DNA of 64,000 nucleotides from Belnapia arida (lineage in GTDB: Bacteria > Pseudomonadota > Alphaproteobacteria > Acetobacterales > Acetobacteraceae), in the NCBI RefSeq assembly GCF_016773205.1, contig NZ_JAETWB010000001.1:372001-436000 (forward strand). Direction: 5' to 3'. Positions within the stretch are counted from its first letter, which is position 1. Each line of letters starts with the position of its first letter. Below the pieces are notes generated by a model. That model was not told the origin of the DNA, made no database searches, and was given only the letters and a program-made list of their open reading frames with translations. A program made the translations under genes and the position numbers. Positions 1-8,247 of the stretch are shown in pieces.

Positions 1-790
1 GCGCCTCAGTCGCCTGCTCGACGCTGATCGGCGCTTCGAACTCCACATGCACCGCCTCGGCATGCCCGACGAAGACCGGCACGCGCACGCAGGTGGCGAT
101 AACGGCGATGTCCGGGTCGAGGATCTTCCGCGTCTCCACCGCCATCTTCCACTCCTCCTTCGTCTCCCCGTCGTCCTGGAAGACATCGATATGCGGGATG
201 ACGTTGAAGGCGATCGTCTTGGTGAACTGCTCCGGCACCGTCGCATCGTTCACGTAGATGGCGCGGGTCTGGTTGAACAGCTCGTCCATCCCCTCCTTCC
301 CCGCGCCGCTGACGGACTGGTAGGTCGAGACGACGACGCGCCTGATGCGGGCGATGTCGTGCAGCGGCTTTAGCGCCACCACCATCTGGATGGTCGAGCA
401 GTTGGGGTTGGCGATGATCCCTCGCTTGCCGAGGCGCTTGAGCGCCTGCGGATTGACCTCCGGCACCACCAGCGGCACGTCGTGCTCCATGCGGAAACGG
501 CTGGTATTGTCGATCACCAGGCACCCCGCGGCGGCGGCCCTTGGCGCATGCACCGCCGAGATCGCCGCCCCCGGCGAGAACAGCGCGAGATCCGTCCCCT
601 TGAAGTCGAAGCTCTCGAGGCTCCTGACCTTCAGCACCGATTTCTCACCGAAGGACACCTCCGCCCCCACCGAGCGCGACGAGGCCAGGGCCACGACCTC
701 GCGGACGGGGAAGTCCCGCTCCGCCAGGGTCTTCAGAATCTCGCGCCCTACCGCCCCGGTGGCGCCGACGACCGCGACCCTGTAGCTCAT
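1..790 (-). CDS. asd: Aspartate-semialdehyde dehydrogenase (5' part, runs off window)
   Basis: Catalyses NADPH-dependent reduction of aspartyl-phosphate to aspartate semialdehyde, the branch point to lysine, threonine, methionine and diaminopimelate. Translating the minus strand from an ATG at 790 gives MSYRVAVVGATGAVGREIL, the Rossmann GxxGxxG start of the family. Further along are SRFRMEHDVPLVVPEVNP and IIANPNCSTIQM; the NCST Cys is the catalytic nucleophile. AAGGAG lies just upstream of the ATG. About 263 codons are present with no stop, so the C-terminal quarter lies beyond position 1. The gene is divergent from pqqA and unrelated to it in function. Confidence 0.95.
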   Translation of the reverse strand, partial: MSYRVAVVGATGAVGREILKTLAERDFPVREVVALASSRSVGAEVSFGEKSVLKVRSLESFDFKGTDLALFSPGAAISAVHAPRAAAAGCLVIDNTSRFRMEHDVPLVVPEVNPQALKRLGKRGIIANPNCSTIQMVVALKPLHDIARIRRVVVSTYQSVSGAGKEGMDELFNQTRAIYVNDATVPEQFTKTIAFNVIPHIDVFQDDGETKEEWKMAVETRKILDPDIAVIATCVRVPVFVGHAEAVHVEFEAPISVEQATEA

Positions 791-901
791 GTCCTGCTCC
801 TTGCATCCTTCCGCATCGGCGCCTCCGGCCTCAGCGAATGCTTGCCCATCGCCGATCCCGGCCCCACTATCAAGCGGCCACCACATCCGATGGAGGATAT
901 C

Positions 902-982
902 ATGGCCTGGAAAAAGCCGCGGGTGACCGAAGTTTCGCTCGCCCTCGAAATCAACAGCTACGCCTGCGCTGAAATCGGCTGA
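902..982 (+). CDS. pqqA: PQQ precursor peptide PqqA
   Basis: A 26-residue peptide that supplies the Glu and Tyr joined to make pyrroloquinoline quinone. The product reads MAWKKPRVTEVSLALEINSY and then ACAEIG. It carries the conserved E-x3-Y core (LEINSY), whose Glu and Tyr are cross-linked by PqqE and PqqD. GGAGG sits about six bases before the ATG. It is the first gene of the pqq locus, but a strong hairpin and a two-gene dehydrogenase/cytochrome insert separate it from pqqB. It is too short for ordinary gene finders. Confidence 0.96.
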   Translation: MAWKKPRVTEVSLALEINSYACAEIG

Positions 983-1001
983 CCGCCGATCTGGCTTAAG
1001 G

Positions 1002-1038
1002 CAGCGCCGCGCCGGGGCACCCCCTCGGCGCGGCGCTG
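1002..1038 (+). terminator. Strong GC hairpin after pqqA (partial terminator or mRNA stabiliser)
   Basis: Arms 1002-1014 and 1026-1038 are perfect 13-base complements (CAGCGCCGCGCCG). The loop can add about three more pairs. A pyrimidine-rich, T-containing stretch follows at about 1048-1060. Hairpins between pqqA and pqqB are known in other bacteria, where they keep the pqqA message abundant relative to the enzyme genes. Here the downstream genes still need expression, so partial termination is more likely than complete termination. Confidence 0.7.
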
Positions 1039-1141
1039 TCGCGACCGGCTTCTTTCTCACGGCGATGTCATCCCGCCGCCGCCGCTTGGCCGCGCATGCT
1101 CCCGGGCGAACCGCCGTGAAGGCGGAAGCGGGGAGGGACCC

Positions 1142-2518
1142 ATGAAGCATTTCGCCATCCTGCTCGGCGCCGCCATCGCCGTGGCCGTGCCGGCCGTCGC
1201 CCAGAACCAGGCCCAGAACCAAGCCCAGCCGGGCCGCGCCCCCACCAACACGGGCGGCGCCGTCCCCGGCGAGACCAGCCCCGCGGTCCGCCCGCCCCCG
1301 CCCGGCCCCGTGCCCAATGCCGGCCAGAACAACCTCGACCGCCTCGGCCAATTCCGCACCACCGGCACCTCGATGCAGATCGAGACCGTGCCGCAGGACG
1401 GTCGCCGCGCCGACGCGATCCGCCGCAACCTCGAATCCATCCGCCTGCCCGAAGGCTTCCGCATCGAGCTTTATGCCGTCGTGCCGGATGCGCGGCACAT
1501 CGCGGTCGGCCCCTCCTCCGGCGTCGTCTTCGTCGGCACCCGCAAGCAGCGCGTCTGGGCCATCACCGACCGCGACCGCGACCGCGTCGCCGACGAAGTG
1601 AAGGTCTTCGCCCCCTCAGTGCAGTTCAGCGTCCCCAACGGCCTCTGCTTCTCGCCCGACGGCATCCTGCACGTCGTCGAGCACAACCGCGTCATCGCCT
1701 TCCCCGCGGCCGAGTTCTTCTACGAGACGCCCGATGTCGCCGCCGAAGTGGTCGTCCCGCAGGGCGGGCTCATCCCCGCGGCGGAGGAGAGCTTCAACCA
1801 CGGCGCCCGCGTCTGCCGCATCGGCCCGGACAACAAGCTCTACATCTCGCTCGGCCAGCCCTTCAACGTGCCCGCGCCGGCCAAGATGGACGTCTACAAC
1901 CGCGTCGGCATCGGCGGCATCGTGCGGATGGACCGCAACGGCCAGAACCGCGAGGTCTATGCGCGCGGCATCCGCAACAGCGTCGGCATCGCCTTCCGCC
2001 CCGGTACCAGCGAGCTCTGGTTCACCGACAACCAGGTGGACGGCATGGGCGACGACACCCCGCCCGGCGAGCTGAACCGCATCACCGCGGCGAACCAGAA
2101 TTTCGGCTTCCCCTGGTATGGCGGCGGCACGGTCCGCACCAATGAGTACCGCACCGCCCAGCCCCCGGCCGAGGCCGTCCCCCCCGTGGTCGAGACCGCC
2201 CCGCACGCCGCCGATCTCGGCCTCACCTTCTACGAGGGCCGCATGTTCCCCGAGGAATACCGCGGCGCCATCTTCAACGCCCAGCACGGCTCCTGGAACC
2301 GCACGACACCCATCGGCGCCCGTCTCATGGTCACCTTCCTCAACCAGGACGGTACGGTGCGCGAGCACCGGGCCTTCGCGGAAGGCTGGCTCGACGCCGA
2401 GACCAACGAATATCTCGGCCGTCCGGTTGATGTGGCAACGCTGCGCGACGGCTCCCTGCTGGTCTCCGACGACATGGCCGGCGCCGTCTACCGCATCTCC
2501 TACGACCGCCGCCGCTGA
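1142..2518 (+). CDS. Secreted PQQ-dependent sugar dehydrogenase (sorbosone dehydrogenase/YliI-type)
   Basis: A 458-residue protein with a signal peptide (MKHFAILLGAAIAVAVPAVA) and a Gln/Pro-rich spacer to about residue 60. It then has a six-bladed beta-propeller of the soluble glucose/L-sorbosone dehydrogenase family. Typical strands are RLPEGFRIELYAVVPDARHI, FSVPNGLCFSPDGILHVVEH and GGIVRMDRNGQNREVYARGI. The family oxidises aldoses or sorbosone in the periplasm with PQQ; the exact substrate cannot be read from sequence. It sits inside the pqq locus, preceded by a GGGAGGG ribosome site and overlapping the cytochrome gene by one base, so cofactor, enzyme and electron acceptor are probably co-transcribed. 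Confidence 0.85.
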   Translation: MKHFAILLGAAIAVAVPAVAQNQAQNQAQPGRAPTNTGGAVPGETSPAVRPPPPGPVPNAGQNNLDRLGQFRTTGTSMQIETVPQDGRRADAIRRNLESIRLPEGFRIELYAVVPDARHIAVGPSSGVVFVGTRKQRVWAITDRDRDRVADEVKVFAPSVQFSVPNGLCFSPDGILHVVEHNRVIAFPAAEFFYETPDVAAEVVVPQGGLIPAAEESFNHGARVCRIGPDNKLYISLGQPFNVPAPAKMDVYNRVGIGGIVRMDRNGQNREVYARGIRNSVGIAFRPGTSELWFTDNQVDGMGDDTPPGELNRITAANQNFGFPWYGGGTVRTNEYRTAQPPAEAVPPVVETAPHAADLGLTFYEGRMFPEEYRGAIFNAQHGSWNRTTPIGARLMVTFLNQDGTVREHRAFAEGWLDAETNEYLGRPVDVATLRDGSLLVSDDMAGAVYRISYDRRR

Positions 2519-2856
2519 TGCGGCTCGCCTGTCTCGGGCTGGCCCTCCTCCTGGCCAGCCCCGCTCTTGCCCCCGCCTGGGCACAGGAAGGCGACGCCCG
2601 CGCCGGCCGCCGCCTCGCCGGCGGCCGCTGCGCGGTCTGCCACGGCAATGACGGCATCGCCGTGCAGCCCGACGCCCCCAACCTCGCCGGCCAGAACCCC
2701 GCCTACCTAGCTGAGCAGCTCCGCGCCTTCCGCGACAAGGTACGGGTCCACGAGCAGATGAACCTCATGGCCGCCGCCCTCAGCGAGACCGACATCGCCA
2801 ACCTCGCCGCCTGGTACGCCGCCATCGAGGTGACGGCGACGCCTCCCGGGCGCTAG
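2518..2856 (+). CDS. Small periplasmic c-type cytochrome
   Basis: A 112-residue class I cytochrome c of the c553 type. A signal peptide (MRLACLGLALLLASPALAPA) is followed by the haem site CAVCH at about residues 41-45. Near the C-terminus the MNLMAAALS segment offers Met ligands. Its TGATG overlap with the upstream PQQ dehydrogenase means translation is coupled. The likely role is electron acceptor for that dehydrogenase, inferred from position. pqqB begins nine bases after the stop. Confidence 0.88.
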   Translation: MRLACLGLALLLASPALAPAWAQEGDARAGRRLAGGRCAVCHGNDGIAVQPDAPNLAGQNPAYLAEQLRAFRDKVRVHEQMNLMAAALSETDIANLAAWYAAIEVTATPPGR

Positions 2857-2865
2857 TCTCCCCGC

Positions 2866-3795
2866 ATGCTCCAGGCCATCGTCCTCGGCGCCGCGGCTGG
2901 CGGCGGCTTCCCGCAATGGAATTCCGCCGGCCCCGGCTGCCTCCGCGCCCGCGCCGGCGACCCCGCCGTGCGCCCCCGCACCCAGGCCTCCCTCGCGGTG
3001 ACCGCCGATGGCGAGCGCTGGGTGCTGCTCAACGCCTCGCCCGACCTCCGCACCCAGCTCCAGGCGACGCCCGCCCTCCACCCGCAGCCACGCGACGGCG
3101 CCATCCGCCACTCCCCCATCGCCGCCGTGGTCCTGACCGGCGCCGAAGTGGACACCATCACCGGCCTTCTGACGCTCCGCGAAGGCCATCCCTTCGCCCT
3201 CTACGGCGCTCCGCAATCGCTCGATGTCCTCGCCGCCAACCCCATCTTCCTCGCCGTGAATCCGGCCCTCGTCACCCGCCGCCCGCTGCCGCTGGAGGCG
3301 CCGCTCCCGCTGACGGATGCCGCCGGCACTCCCCTCGGCCTCACGGTCGAAGCCTATCCCGTCCCCGGCAAGATCCCGCTCTTCGCCGAGCAGGGCAGGG
3401 ACCCCGGCCGCGCCGACGAGGGCGAGACCATCGGCCTCCGCCTCTCCGCCCATGGCCGCAGCCTCCACTTCATCCCCGGCTGCGCCGCCATGACCCCGGC
3501 CATGGCCGCCCGCCTCCGCAACGCCGACTGCCTCTTCATCGACGGCACCCTCTGGCGCGATGACGAGATGATCCGCGCCGGCGCCGGCCCCAAGACCGGC
3601 GCCCGCATGGGCCATATGAGCATCTCCGGCCCCGGGGGCGTCCTCGCCGCCTGCGAGGGCCTCGCCATCCGCCGCCGCATCCTCATCCACCTGAACAACA
3701 CCAACCCCGTCCTGCTGGACGACAGCCCCGAGCGCGCAGCGGTCCATGCCGCCGGCTGGGAGGTCGCCGAGGACGGCATGGAGGTCACCCCATGA
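2866..3795 (+). CDS. pqqB: PQQ biosynthesis protein PqqB
   Basis: A 309-residue metallo-beta-lactamase-fold protein, the usual PqqB length. The family start MLQAIVLGAAAGGGFPQWN is followed by SLAVTADGERWVLLNASPDL and, near the end, RRRILIHLNNTNPVL. PqqB is thought to hydroxylate the cross-linked Glu-Tyr precursor; PqqB lacks part of the usual MBL metal motif. Its ATG lies nine bases past the cytochrome stop, and its end overlaps pqqC (ATGA), giving an unbroken BCDE unit. Confidence 0.97.
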   Translation: MLQAIVLGAAAGGGFPQWNSAGPGCLRARAGDPAVRPRTQASLAVTADGERWVLLNASPDLRTQLQATPALHPQPRDGAIRHSPIAAVVLTGAEVDTITGLLTLREGHPFALYGAPQSLDVLAANPIFLAVNPALVTRRPLPLEAPLPLTDAAGTPLGLTVEAYPVPGKIPLFAEQGRDPGRADEGETIGLRLSAHGRSLHFIPGCAAMTPAMAARLRNADCLFIDGTLWRDDEMIRAGAGPKTGARMGHMSISGPGGVLAACEGLAIRRRILIHLNNTNPVLLDDSPERAAVHAAGWEVAEDGMEVTP

Positions 3796-4520
3796 CCGAC
3801 GACCTGCTCCCGCCCGAGGAATTGCACGCCCGCCTCGAGGCGATCGGCGCCGAGCGCTACCACGTCCACCACCCCTTCCATCACCTGCTGCACGGGGGGA
3901 AGCTGACGAAGCCGCAGGTCCAGGCCTGGGCGCTCAACCGCTACTACTACCAGGCGAGCATCCCGGCGAAGGACGCCTCGCTCCTCGCCCGCCTGCCGAC
4001 GCCCGAGCTCCGCCGCGAATGGCGCCGCCGCATCGTCGACCATGACGGCGACGGCACCCACCCGGGCGGCATCGAGCGCTGGCTGAAGCTCACCGACGGC
4101 CTGGGCCTCGACCGCGACTACGTCGTCTCGCTGCAGGGCCTGCTCCCCGCCACCCGCTTCGCCGTCGATGCCTACGTGAATTTCGTGAAGTCCCGCTCCG
4201 TGCTGGAAGCCGTTGCTTCCTCACTGACCGAGATGTTCTCGCCCGCGATCATCTCGGAGCGCGTCTCCGGCATGCTGCGCAGCTACGACTTCGTCTCGGA
4301 GGCGACGCTCGCCTACTTCACCCCTCGCCTGACCCAGGCCCCGCAGGATGTCGACTTCGCCCTCGGCTACGTGAAGCGCGAGGCCCGCACCCGCGCCGAG
4401 CAGGAGCAGGTGCTCGCCGCCCTCCGCTTCAAATGCAACCTGCTCTGGGCCCAGCTCGACGCCCTCCACTTCGCCTATGTGGAACCGGCCCTCCCACCCC
4501 CGGGCGCCTTCCGCCCATGA
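3792..4520 (+). CDS. pqqC: Pyrroloquinoline-quinone synthase PqqC
   Basis: A 242-residue cofactorless oxidase that performs the final ring closure and eight-electron oxidation of AHQQ to PQQ. Diagnostic stretches are YHVHHPFHHLLHGGKLTKPQ, ALNRYYYQASIPAKDASLL and DGDGTHPGGIERWLKL. The His and Tyr residues expected to line the active site are present. It overlaps pqqB and pqqD by ATGA stop-start junctions. Confidence 0.98.
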   Translation: MTDDLLPPEELHARLEAIGAERYHVHHPFHHLLHGGKLTKPQVQAWALNRYYYQASIPAKDASLLARLPTPELRREWRRRIVDHDGDGTHPGGIERWLKLTDGLGLDRDYVVSLQGLLPATRFAVDAYVNFVKSRSVLEAVASSLTEMFSPAIISERVSGMLRSYDFVSEATLAYFTPRLTQAPQDVDFALGYVKREARTRAEQEQVLAALRFKCNLLWAQLDALHFAYVEPALPPPGAFRP

Positions 4521-4786
4521 GCCCCGAAACGGTCCCGAAGCTGGCCCGCGGCATGAAGCTTCGCGAGGACAAGACCCGCGCCCAATGGGTCGTCCTCGGC
4601 CCCGAGCGCATGTTCGTTCCCGACGAGATCGCCCTCGAGATCATCCGCCTGCTCGACGGCACCAGCAGCCTCGCCGCCATCGCCGACGCGCTCGCCGCCC
4701 GCTACTCAGCTCCGCGCGAGGAAATCCTCGCCGACATCACCACCCTATTGGACGATCTGGCCGCCAAGGGCGTTGTGACGGCATGA
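4517..4786 (+). CDS. pqqD: PqqA-binding chaperone PqqD
   Basis: An 89-residue peptide chaperone (RRE fold) that presents PqqA to the radical SAM enzyme PqqE. The start at MSPETVPKLARGMKLRED was chosen because the ATG overlaps the pqqC stop as ATGA. The upstream in-frame extension only shadows pqqC. Characteristic segments are RAQWVVLGPERMF and ILADITTLLDDLAAKGVV. It is a separate gene here, not fused to PqqC or PqqE as in some species. Confidence 0.96.
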   Translation: MSPETVPKLARGMKLREDKTRAQWVVLGPERMFVPDEIALEIIRLLDGTSSLAAIADALAARYSAPREEILADITTLLDDLAAKGVVTA

Positions 4787-5895
4787 CCGCCCCCCCGCTC
4801 GCCCTGCTGGCCGAGCTCACCCATCGCTGCCCACTGCGCTGCCCCTATTGCTCCAACCCCACCGCGCTCACCCGCCCGGGCGAGGAACTGGACACCGCCA
4901 CCTGGTCCCGCATCTTCGTGGAGGCCGCCGATCTCGGCTGCCTGCAGATCCACCTCTCCGGCGGCGAGCCTACCGCCCGCCGCGATATCCTCGACCTCGT
5001 CCGTGCCGCGAGCACCGCCGGCCTCTACACCAACCTCATCACCTCCGGCGTCCTGCTGAACGGCACCCGCCTCGACGCGCTGGCGGAGGCCGGCCTCGAC
5101 CACGTCCAGCTCTCCATCCAGGATGCCGAGCCGACGTCCGCCGACCGCATCGGCGGCTACCGCGGCGGCCACGCGAAGAAGCTCGCCTTCGCCCATCTGG
5201 TCACCGAAGCCGGCCTGCCGCTGACCCTCAACGCCGTCGTCCACCGCCAGAACCTCGACCGCCTGCCCGCGATGATCGACCTCGCCCTGGAATTGGGCGC
5301 CGGCCGCCTCGAAGTCGCCCATGTCCAGTACTACGGCTGGGCCCTGGCCAACCGCGACGCCCTGATGCCGACCCGCGCCCAGCTCGACGCCGCCACCGCG
5401 ACCGTCGAGGCCGCCCGCACCACCCATCGCGGCCGCCTCGTCATCGACTACGTCGTGCCCGACTACTACGCGACCCGCCCGAAATCCTGCATGGGCGGCT
5501 GGGGCCAGCGCTTCCTCGCCGTCTCCCCCGCCGGCCGCATCCTGCCTTGCCATGCGGCGGAGAGCCTGCCCGGCTTCGACTTTCCCGACGCTCGCACCAC
5601 CACCCTCCGCGCCGCTTGGGAGGAGTCGGAAGCCTTCAACCGCTTCCGCGGCACCGGATGGATGCCAGAACCTTGCCAGGGCTGCGCCCGCGCCGAGCAG
5701 GATTGGGGCGGCTGCCGCTGCCAGGCCTTCGCCCTCACCGGCGACGCGGCGGCGACCGACCCCGCCTGCGCCCTTTCTCCTCACCACGCCTTGCTCGCCC
5801 TGGCGCTGGAAGCCTCCGACCGAGCCGGGGAGGGTTTCACCTACCGCGAGCCGGGCCGCTTGCCTCAGCCCGCGCCGGTCCTACCTCTAGCCTGA
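4783..5895 (+). CDS. pqqE: Radical SAM peptide cyclase PqqE
   Basis: A 370-residue enzyme that uses S-adenosylmethionine and [4Fe-4S] clusters to join the PqqA Glu and Tyr carbons. The radical SAM triad is in ELTHRCPLRCPYCSNP near residue 20, followed by LQIHLSGGEPTARRD (SAM-binding GGE). The C-terminal SPASM region carries Cys in KSCMGGWGQR, ILPCHAAES and EPCQGCARAEQDWGGCRCQA for auxiliary clusters. The start overlaps the pqqD stop (ATGA). This is the last gene of the biosynthetic block. Confidence 0.97.
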   Translation: MTAPPLALLAELTHRCPLRCPYCSNPTALTRPGEELDTATWSRIFVEAADLGCLQIHLSGGEPTARRDILDLVRAASTAGLYTNLITSGVLLNGTRLDALAEAGLDHVQLSIQDAEPTSADRIGGYRGGHAKKLAFAHLVTEAGLPLTLNAVVHRQNLDRLPAMIDLALELGAGRLEVAHVQYYGWALANRDALMPTRAQLDAATATVEAARTTHRGRLVIDYVVPDYYATRPKSCMGGWGQRFLAVSPAGRILPCHAAESLPGFDFPDARTTTLRAAWEESEAFNRFRGTGWMPEPCQGCARAEQDWGGCRCQAFALTGDAAATDPACALSPHHALLALALEASDRAGEGFTYREPGRLPQPAPVLPLA

Positions 5896-5912
5896 ACCCG
5901 GGAGACATCAGC

Positions 5913-6149
5913 ATGTTCATGCGCGCCGCCGCCACCACCGCCGCCGCTGCCACGACAACCGGCATGGTCGTCGCCAGCTTCGCCTTCCTCACCGGCCTCG
6001 GCCTCGGCGCCGCCGCGGTGGGCGGGGCCTGCCTCGCCCGCCAGGCGATGAAGCGCCGCAACAGCTGGAAGGACGACACCACCAGCATGCCGACGACCGA
6101 GGCGATGCCGGACGAAGGCGAGCCCATGGCCGGCGCCAACCCCATCTGA
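5913..6149 (+). CDS. Small membrane protein of unknown function
   Basis: A 78-residue product starting MFMRAAATTAAAATTTGMVV. It has one hydrophobic segment (about residues 17-43, Gly/Ala-rich) followed by a basic RQAMKRR turn and an acidic, Met-rich tail. A possible ribosome site (GGGAGA) lies nine bases upstream, and a second in-frame ATG at 5919 is also possible. It follows pqqE by 17 bases and ends at a bidirectional hairpin, so it may be the last cistron of the pqq operon. I recognise no family. Confidence 0.55.
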   Translation: MFMRAAATTAAAATTTGMVVASFAFLTGLGLGAAAVGGACLARQAMKRRNSWKDDTTSMPTTEAMPDEGEPMAGANPI

Positions 6150-6155
6150 CTCGCC

Positions 6156-6178
6156 ATGGCCGGGCCTGGCCCGGCCAT
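6156..6178. terminator. Bidirectional hairpin between convergent genes
   Basis: ATGGCCGGGCC (6156-6166) and its exact complement (6168-6178) flank a single T. This gives a 9-11 bp stem between the 3' ends of the small membrane protein gene and the ridA-like gene. There is no clear T-run on either side, so the stem is strong but termination is only inferred. Confidence 0.55.
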
Positions 6179-6184
6179 CTCGCC

Positions 6185-6580
6185 TCAGTCCGGGATGAGC
6201 GCCGTCGCCTCGATCTCGACCCGCGCCTCCGGCTCCACCAGCGCTACCACCTGCACCAGCGTCATCGCCGGAAAATGCCGCCCCATGACGGCACGGTAGG
6301 CCGGCCCCAGCGCCCGCAGGCTGTCCCGGTACTCCGCCATGTCGGTGACGTACCAGGTCATCCGCCCGATATGCTCCGGCCCGCCACCCGCCTCGGCCAG
6401 CACCGCGAGGATGTTCCGCAGCGCCTGCTGCACCTGCCCGATGAAGCCCCCGGCGAAGCGCCCCTCCGCATCCCAGCCGATCTGCCCGCCGAGCAGCACG
6501 GTCTTGCCGCGCCCTGCCATGCCGTTCGCATAGCCCCTCGGCTGCGGCCAGCCCGGCGGCTGAAGGCTCTCGAGACTCAC
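6185..6580 (-). CDS. RidA/YjgF family enamine-imine deaminase
   Basis: A 131-residue RidA-family protein (MSLESLQPPGWPQPRGYANG start; VLLGGQIGWDAEGRF; VEPEARVEIEATALI end). The Arg of the VEPEARVEIEA segment matches the family's carboxylate-binding Arg. RidA proteins hydrolyse reactive enamines and imines. It begins with GTG overlapping the stop of the anthranilate-CoA ligase gene, so it is the last cistron of that operon. The monooxygenase/reductase of this pathway makes a 2-amino-cyclohexenone (enamine-type) CoA ester, so a dedicated deaminase role is plausible but inferred. Confidence 0.88.
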   Translation of the reverse strand: MSLESLQPPGWPQPRGYANGMAGRGKTVLLGGQIGWDAEGRFAGGFIGQVQQALRNILAVLAEAGGGPEHIGRMTWYVTDMAEYRDSLRALGPAYRAVMGRHFPAMTLVQVVALVEPEARVEIEATALIPD

Positions 6581-8196
6581 GCGATCCCTCCCCGACGCAA
6601 GGCGAAGCGTTGCAGCTTGCCGGTCTCCGTCCGCGGCAGGCTTGCCACGAACTCCAGCCGGCGCGGATACTTGTAGGGCGCGATCTCCGCCTTCACATGC
6701 TCCTGCAGGGCACGCTCGGTCGCTGCATCGGCAATGGCGCCTGCGGCGAGCACGACGAAGGCCTTCACCACCATCCCCCGCTCGTCATCCGGCACGCCGA
6801 CCACGCCGCATTCCCGCACCAGCGGATGCGTCAGCAGCGCCGCCTCCACCTCCGGTCCCGCGATGTTGTAGCCGGCGGAGACGATCATGTCGTCGCTCCG
6901 CGCCTGGTACCAGAAATACCCGTCCTCGTCCTGGACGTAGGTATCCCCGGTGATGTTCCAGCCGCGCTCGACATACCGCGCCTGCCGCGGATCATCGAGG
7001 TAGCGGCACCCCGTCGGCCCCCGCACGGCGAGCCGCCCCGCCACCCCGCGCGGCACCTCCTCGCCATCCGCATCGACGACCTTCGCCTCGTAGCCCGGCA
7101 CCGGCAGCCCGGTCGCGCCGGGCCGGATCTCCTCCTCTCGCGCCGCGATGAAGATGTGCAGCATCTCTGTCGCCCCGATCCCGTCCATCAACTTGAGGCC
7201 AGTCACCGCCCGCCACGCCTCGAAGATCGGCTTCGGCAACACCTCCCCCGCCGAGACGCACTTCCTCAAGCTGGACAGGTCATGTTCCCCGGCCTTCGCC
7301 GCCATCGCCCGATACGCGGTCGGCGCGGTGAAGCACACCGTCGCCCGGTGCCGCGCGATCGCCGGCAGCAGGTCATCCGGCGAGGCCCGTTCCAGCAGCA
7401 CCGCCGTCGCGCCGACGCTGAACGGGAACAGCACCAGCCCCCCGAGCCCGAAGGTGAAGGCCAGTGGCGGCGAGCCGATGAACACATCCGACGCCTCGGG
7501 CCGCAGCACCTCCCGCCCATAGGCATCGCAGATCGCCAGCATGTCGCGATGGAAATGCAGTGTCCCCTTCGGTTCCCCAGTGGTGCCCGAGGTGAAGCCG
7601 ATCAAGCAGATGTCGTCGGCCGCCGTATCGCAGGCGGCAAACTCGGGGCTCTCCCGGGCGCAGAGCCCCTCCAGCTCCCCATCCCCCCAATGCAGCACAT
7701 GCCTGAGATCGGGCGCCTCCGCCCCGGCCAGCGCCTCGCCCAGCCTGGCATCGCAGAGCGCGTGGCTGATGCACGCCTTCCGCAGCATCTGCCCGAGTTC
7801 CTTGGCACGCAGCAACGGCATGGTGGCGACGACGATCCCGCCCGCCTTCAGCACCGCGAAATAGGCCGCCACCATCCAGGCCGTATTGGCGCCCCGCAGC
7901 AGCACCCGGTTGCCCGGCACCAGCCCCGTGCGATGGACGAGCACATTAGCGATCCGGTTCACCCGCTCGGCGAGCTGCGCATAGGTCAGCGTCTCCGTCG
8001 GCGTCACTAGCGCCGGATGATCCGCCCGCCTCGCCAGATTCCCATCCAGCAGCACGCCTGCGCAATTGACCCGCGCCGGATACCGCAGCTGCGGCAAGGT
8101 GAAGCGGAATTCCGGCCACATTTCCCGCGGCGGCAACCGCTCCCGCGCGAAGCCGTCGGCATGCGCCGAGACGGTCTCCATCATCATGCCATCCAT
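6577..8196 (-). CDS. 2-aminobenzoate (anthranilate)-CoA ligase, benzoate-CoA ligase family
   Basis: A 539-residue AMP-forming acyl-CoA synthetase. The P-loop-like motif is ICLIGFTSGTTGEPKGTLHF. Later come DGIGATEMLHIFIA, the adenylate-binding NITGDTYVQDEDGYFWYQAR, and the C-terminal PRTETGKLQRFALR with the catalytic Lys. I start it at the ATG at 8196 (MDGMMMETVSAHAD), which has GGGAGGTGG just upstream. A GTG at 8244 would add 16 residues without such a site. Substrate assignment to 2-aminobenzoate rests on linkage to the anthraniloyl-CoA monooxygenase gene; other benzoates remain possible. Confidence 0.85.
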   Translation of the reverse strand: MDGMMMETVSAHADGFARERLPPREMWPEFRFTLPQLRYPARVNCAGVLLDGNLARRADHPALVTPTETLTYAQLAERVNRIANVLVHRTGLVPGNRVLLRGANTAWMVAAYFAVLKAGGIVVATMPLLRAKELGQMLRKACISHALCDARLGEALAGAEAPDLRHVLHWGDGELEGLCARESPEFAACDTAADDICLIGFTSGTTGEPKGTLHFHRDMLAICDAYGREVLRPEASDVFIGSPPLAFTFGLGGLVLFPFSVGATAVLLERASPDDLLPAIARHRATVCFTAPTAYRAMAAKAGEHDLSSLRKCVSAGEVLPKPIFEAWRAVTGLKLMDGIGATEMLHIFIAAREEEIRPGATGLPVPGYEAKVVDADGEEVPRGVAGRLAVRGPTGCRYLDDPRQARYVERGWNITGDTYVQDEDGYFWYQARSDDMIVSAGYNIAGPEVEAALLTHPLVRECGVVGVPDDERGMVVKAFVVLAAGAIADAATERALQEHVKAEIAPYKYPRRLEFVASLPRTETGKLQRFALRRGGIA

Positions 8197-8247
8197 CGCC
8201 ACCTCCCATCCCGGAGTGCAGTCGGCCGGCTGTGCGTGATCCACTAG

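Noticed and set aside
5628-5640. GGAAGCCTTCAAC in pqqE resembling an operator
   Set aside because: Inside coding sequence with a mismatched core; probably coincidence.
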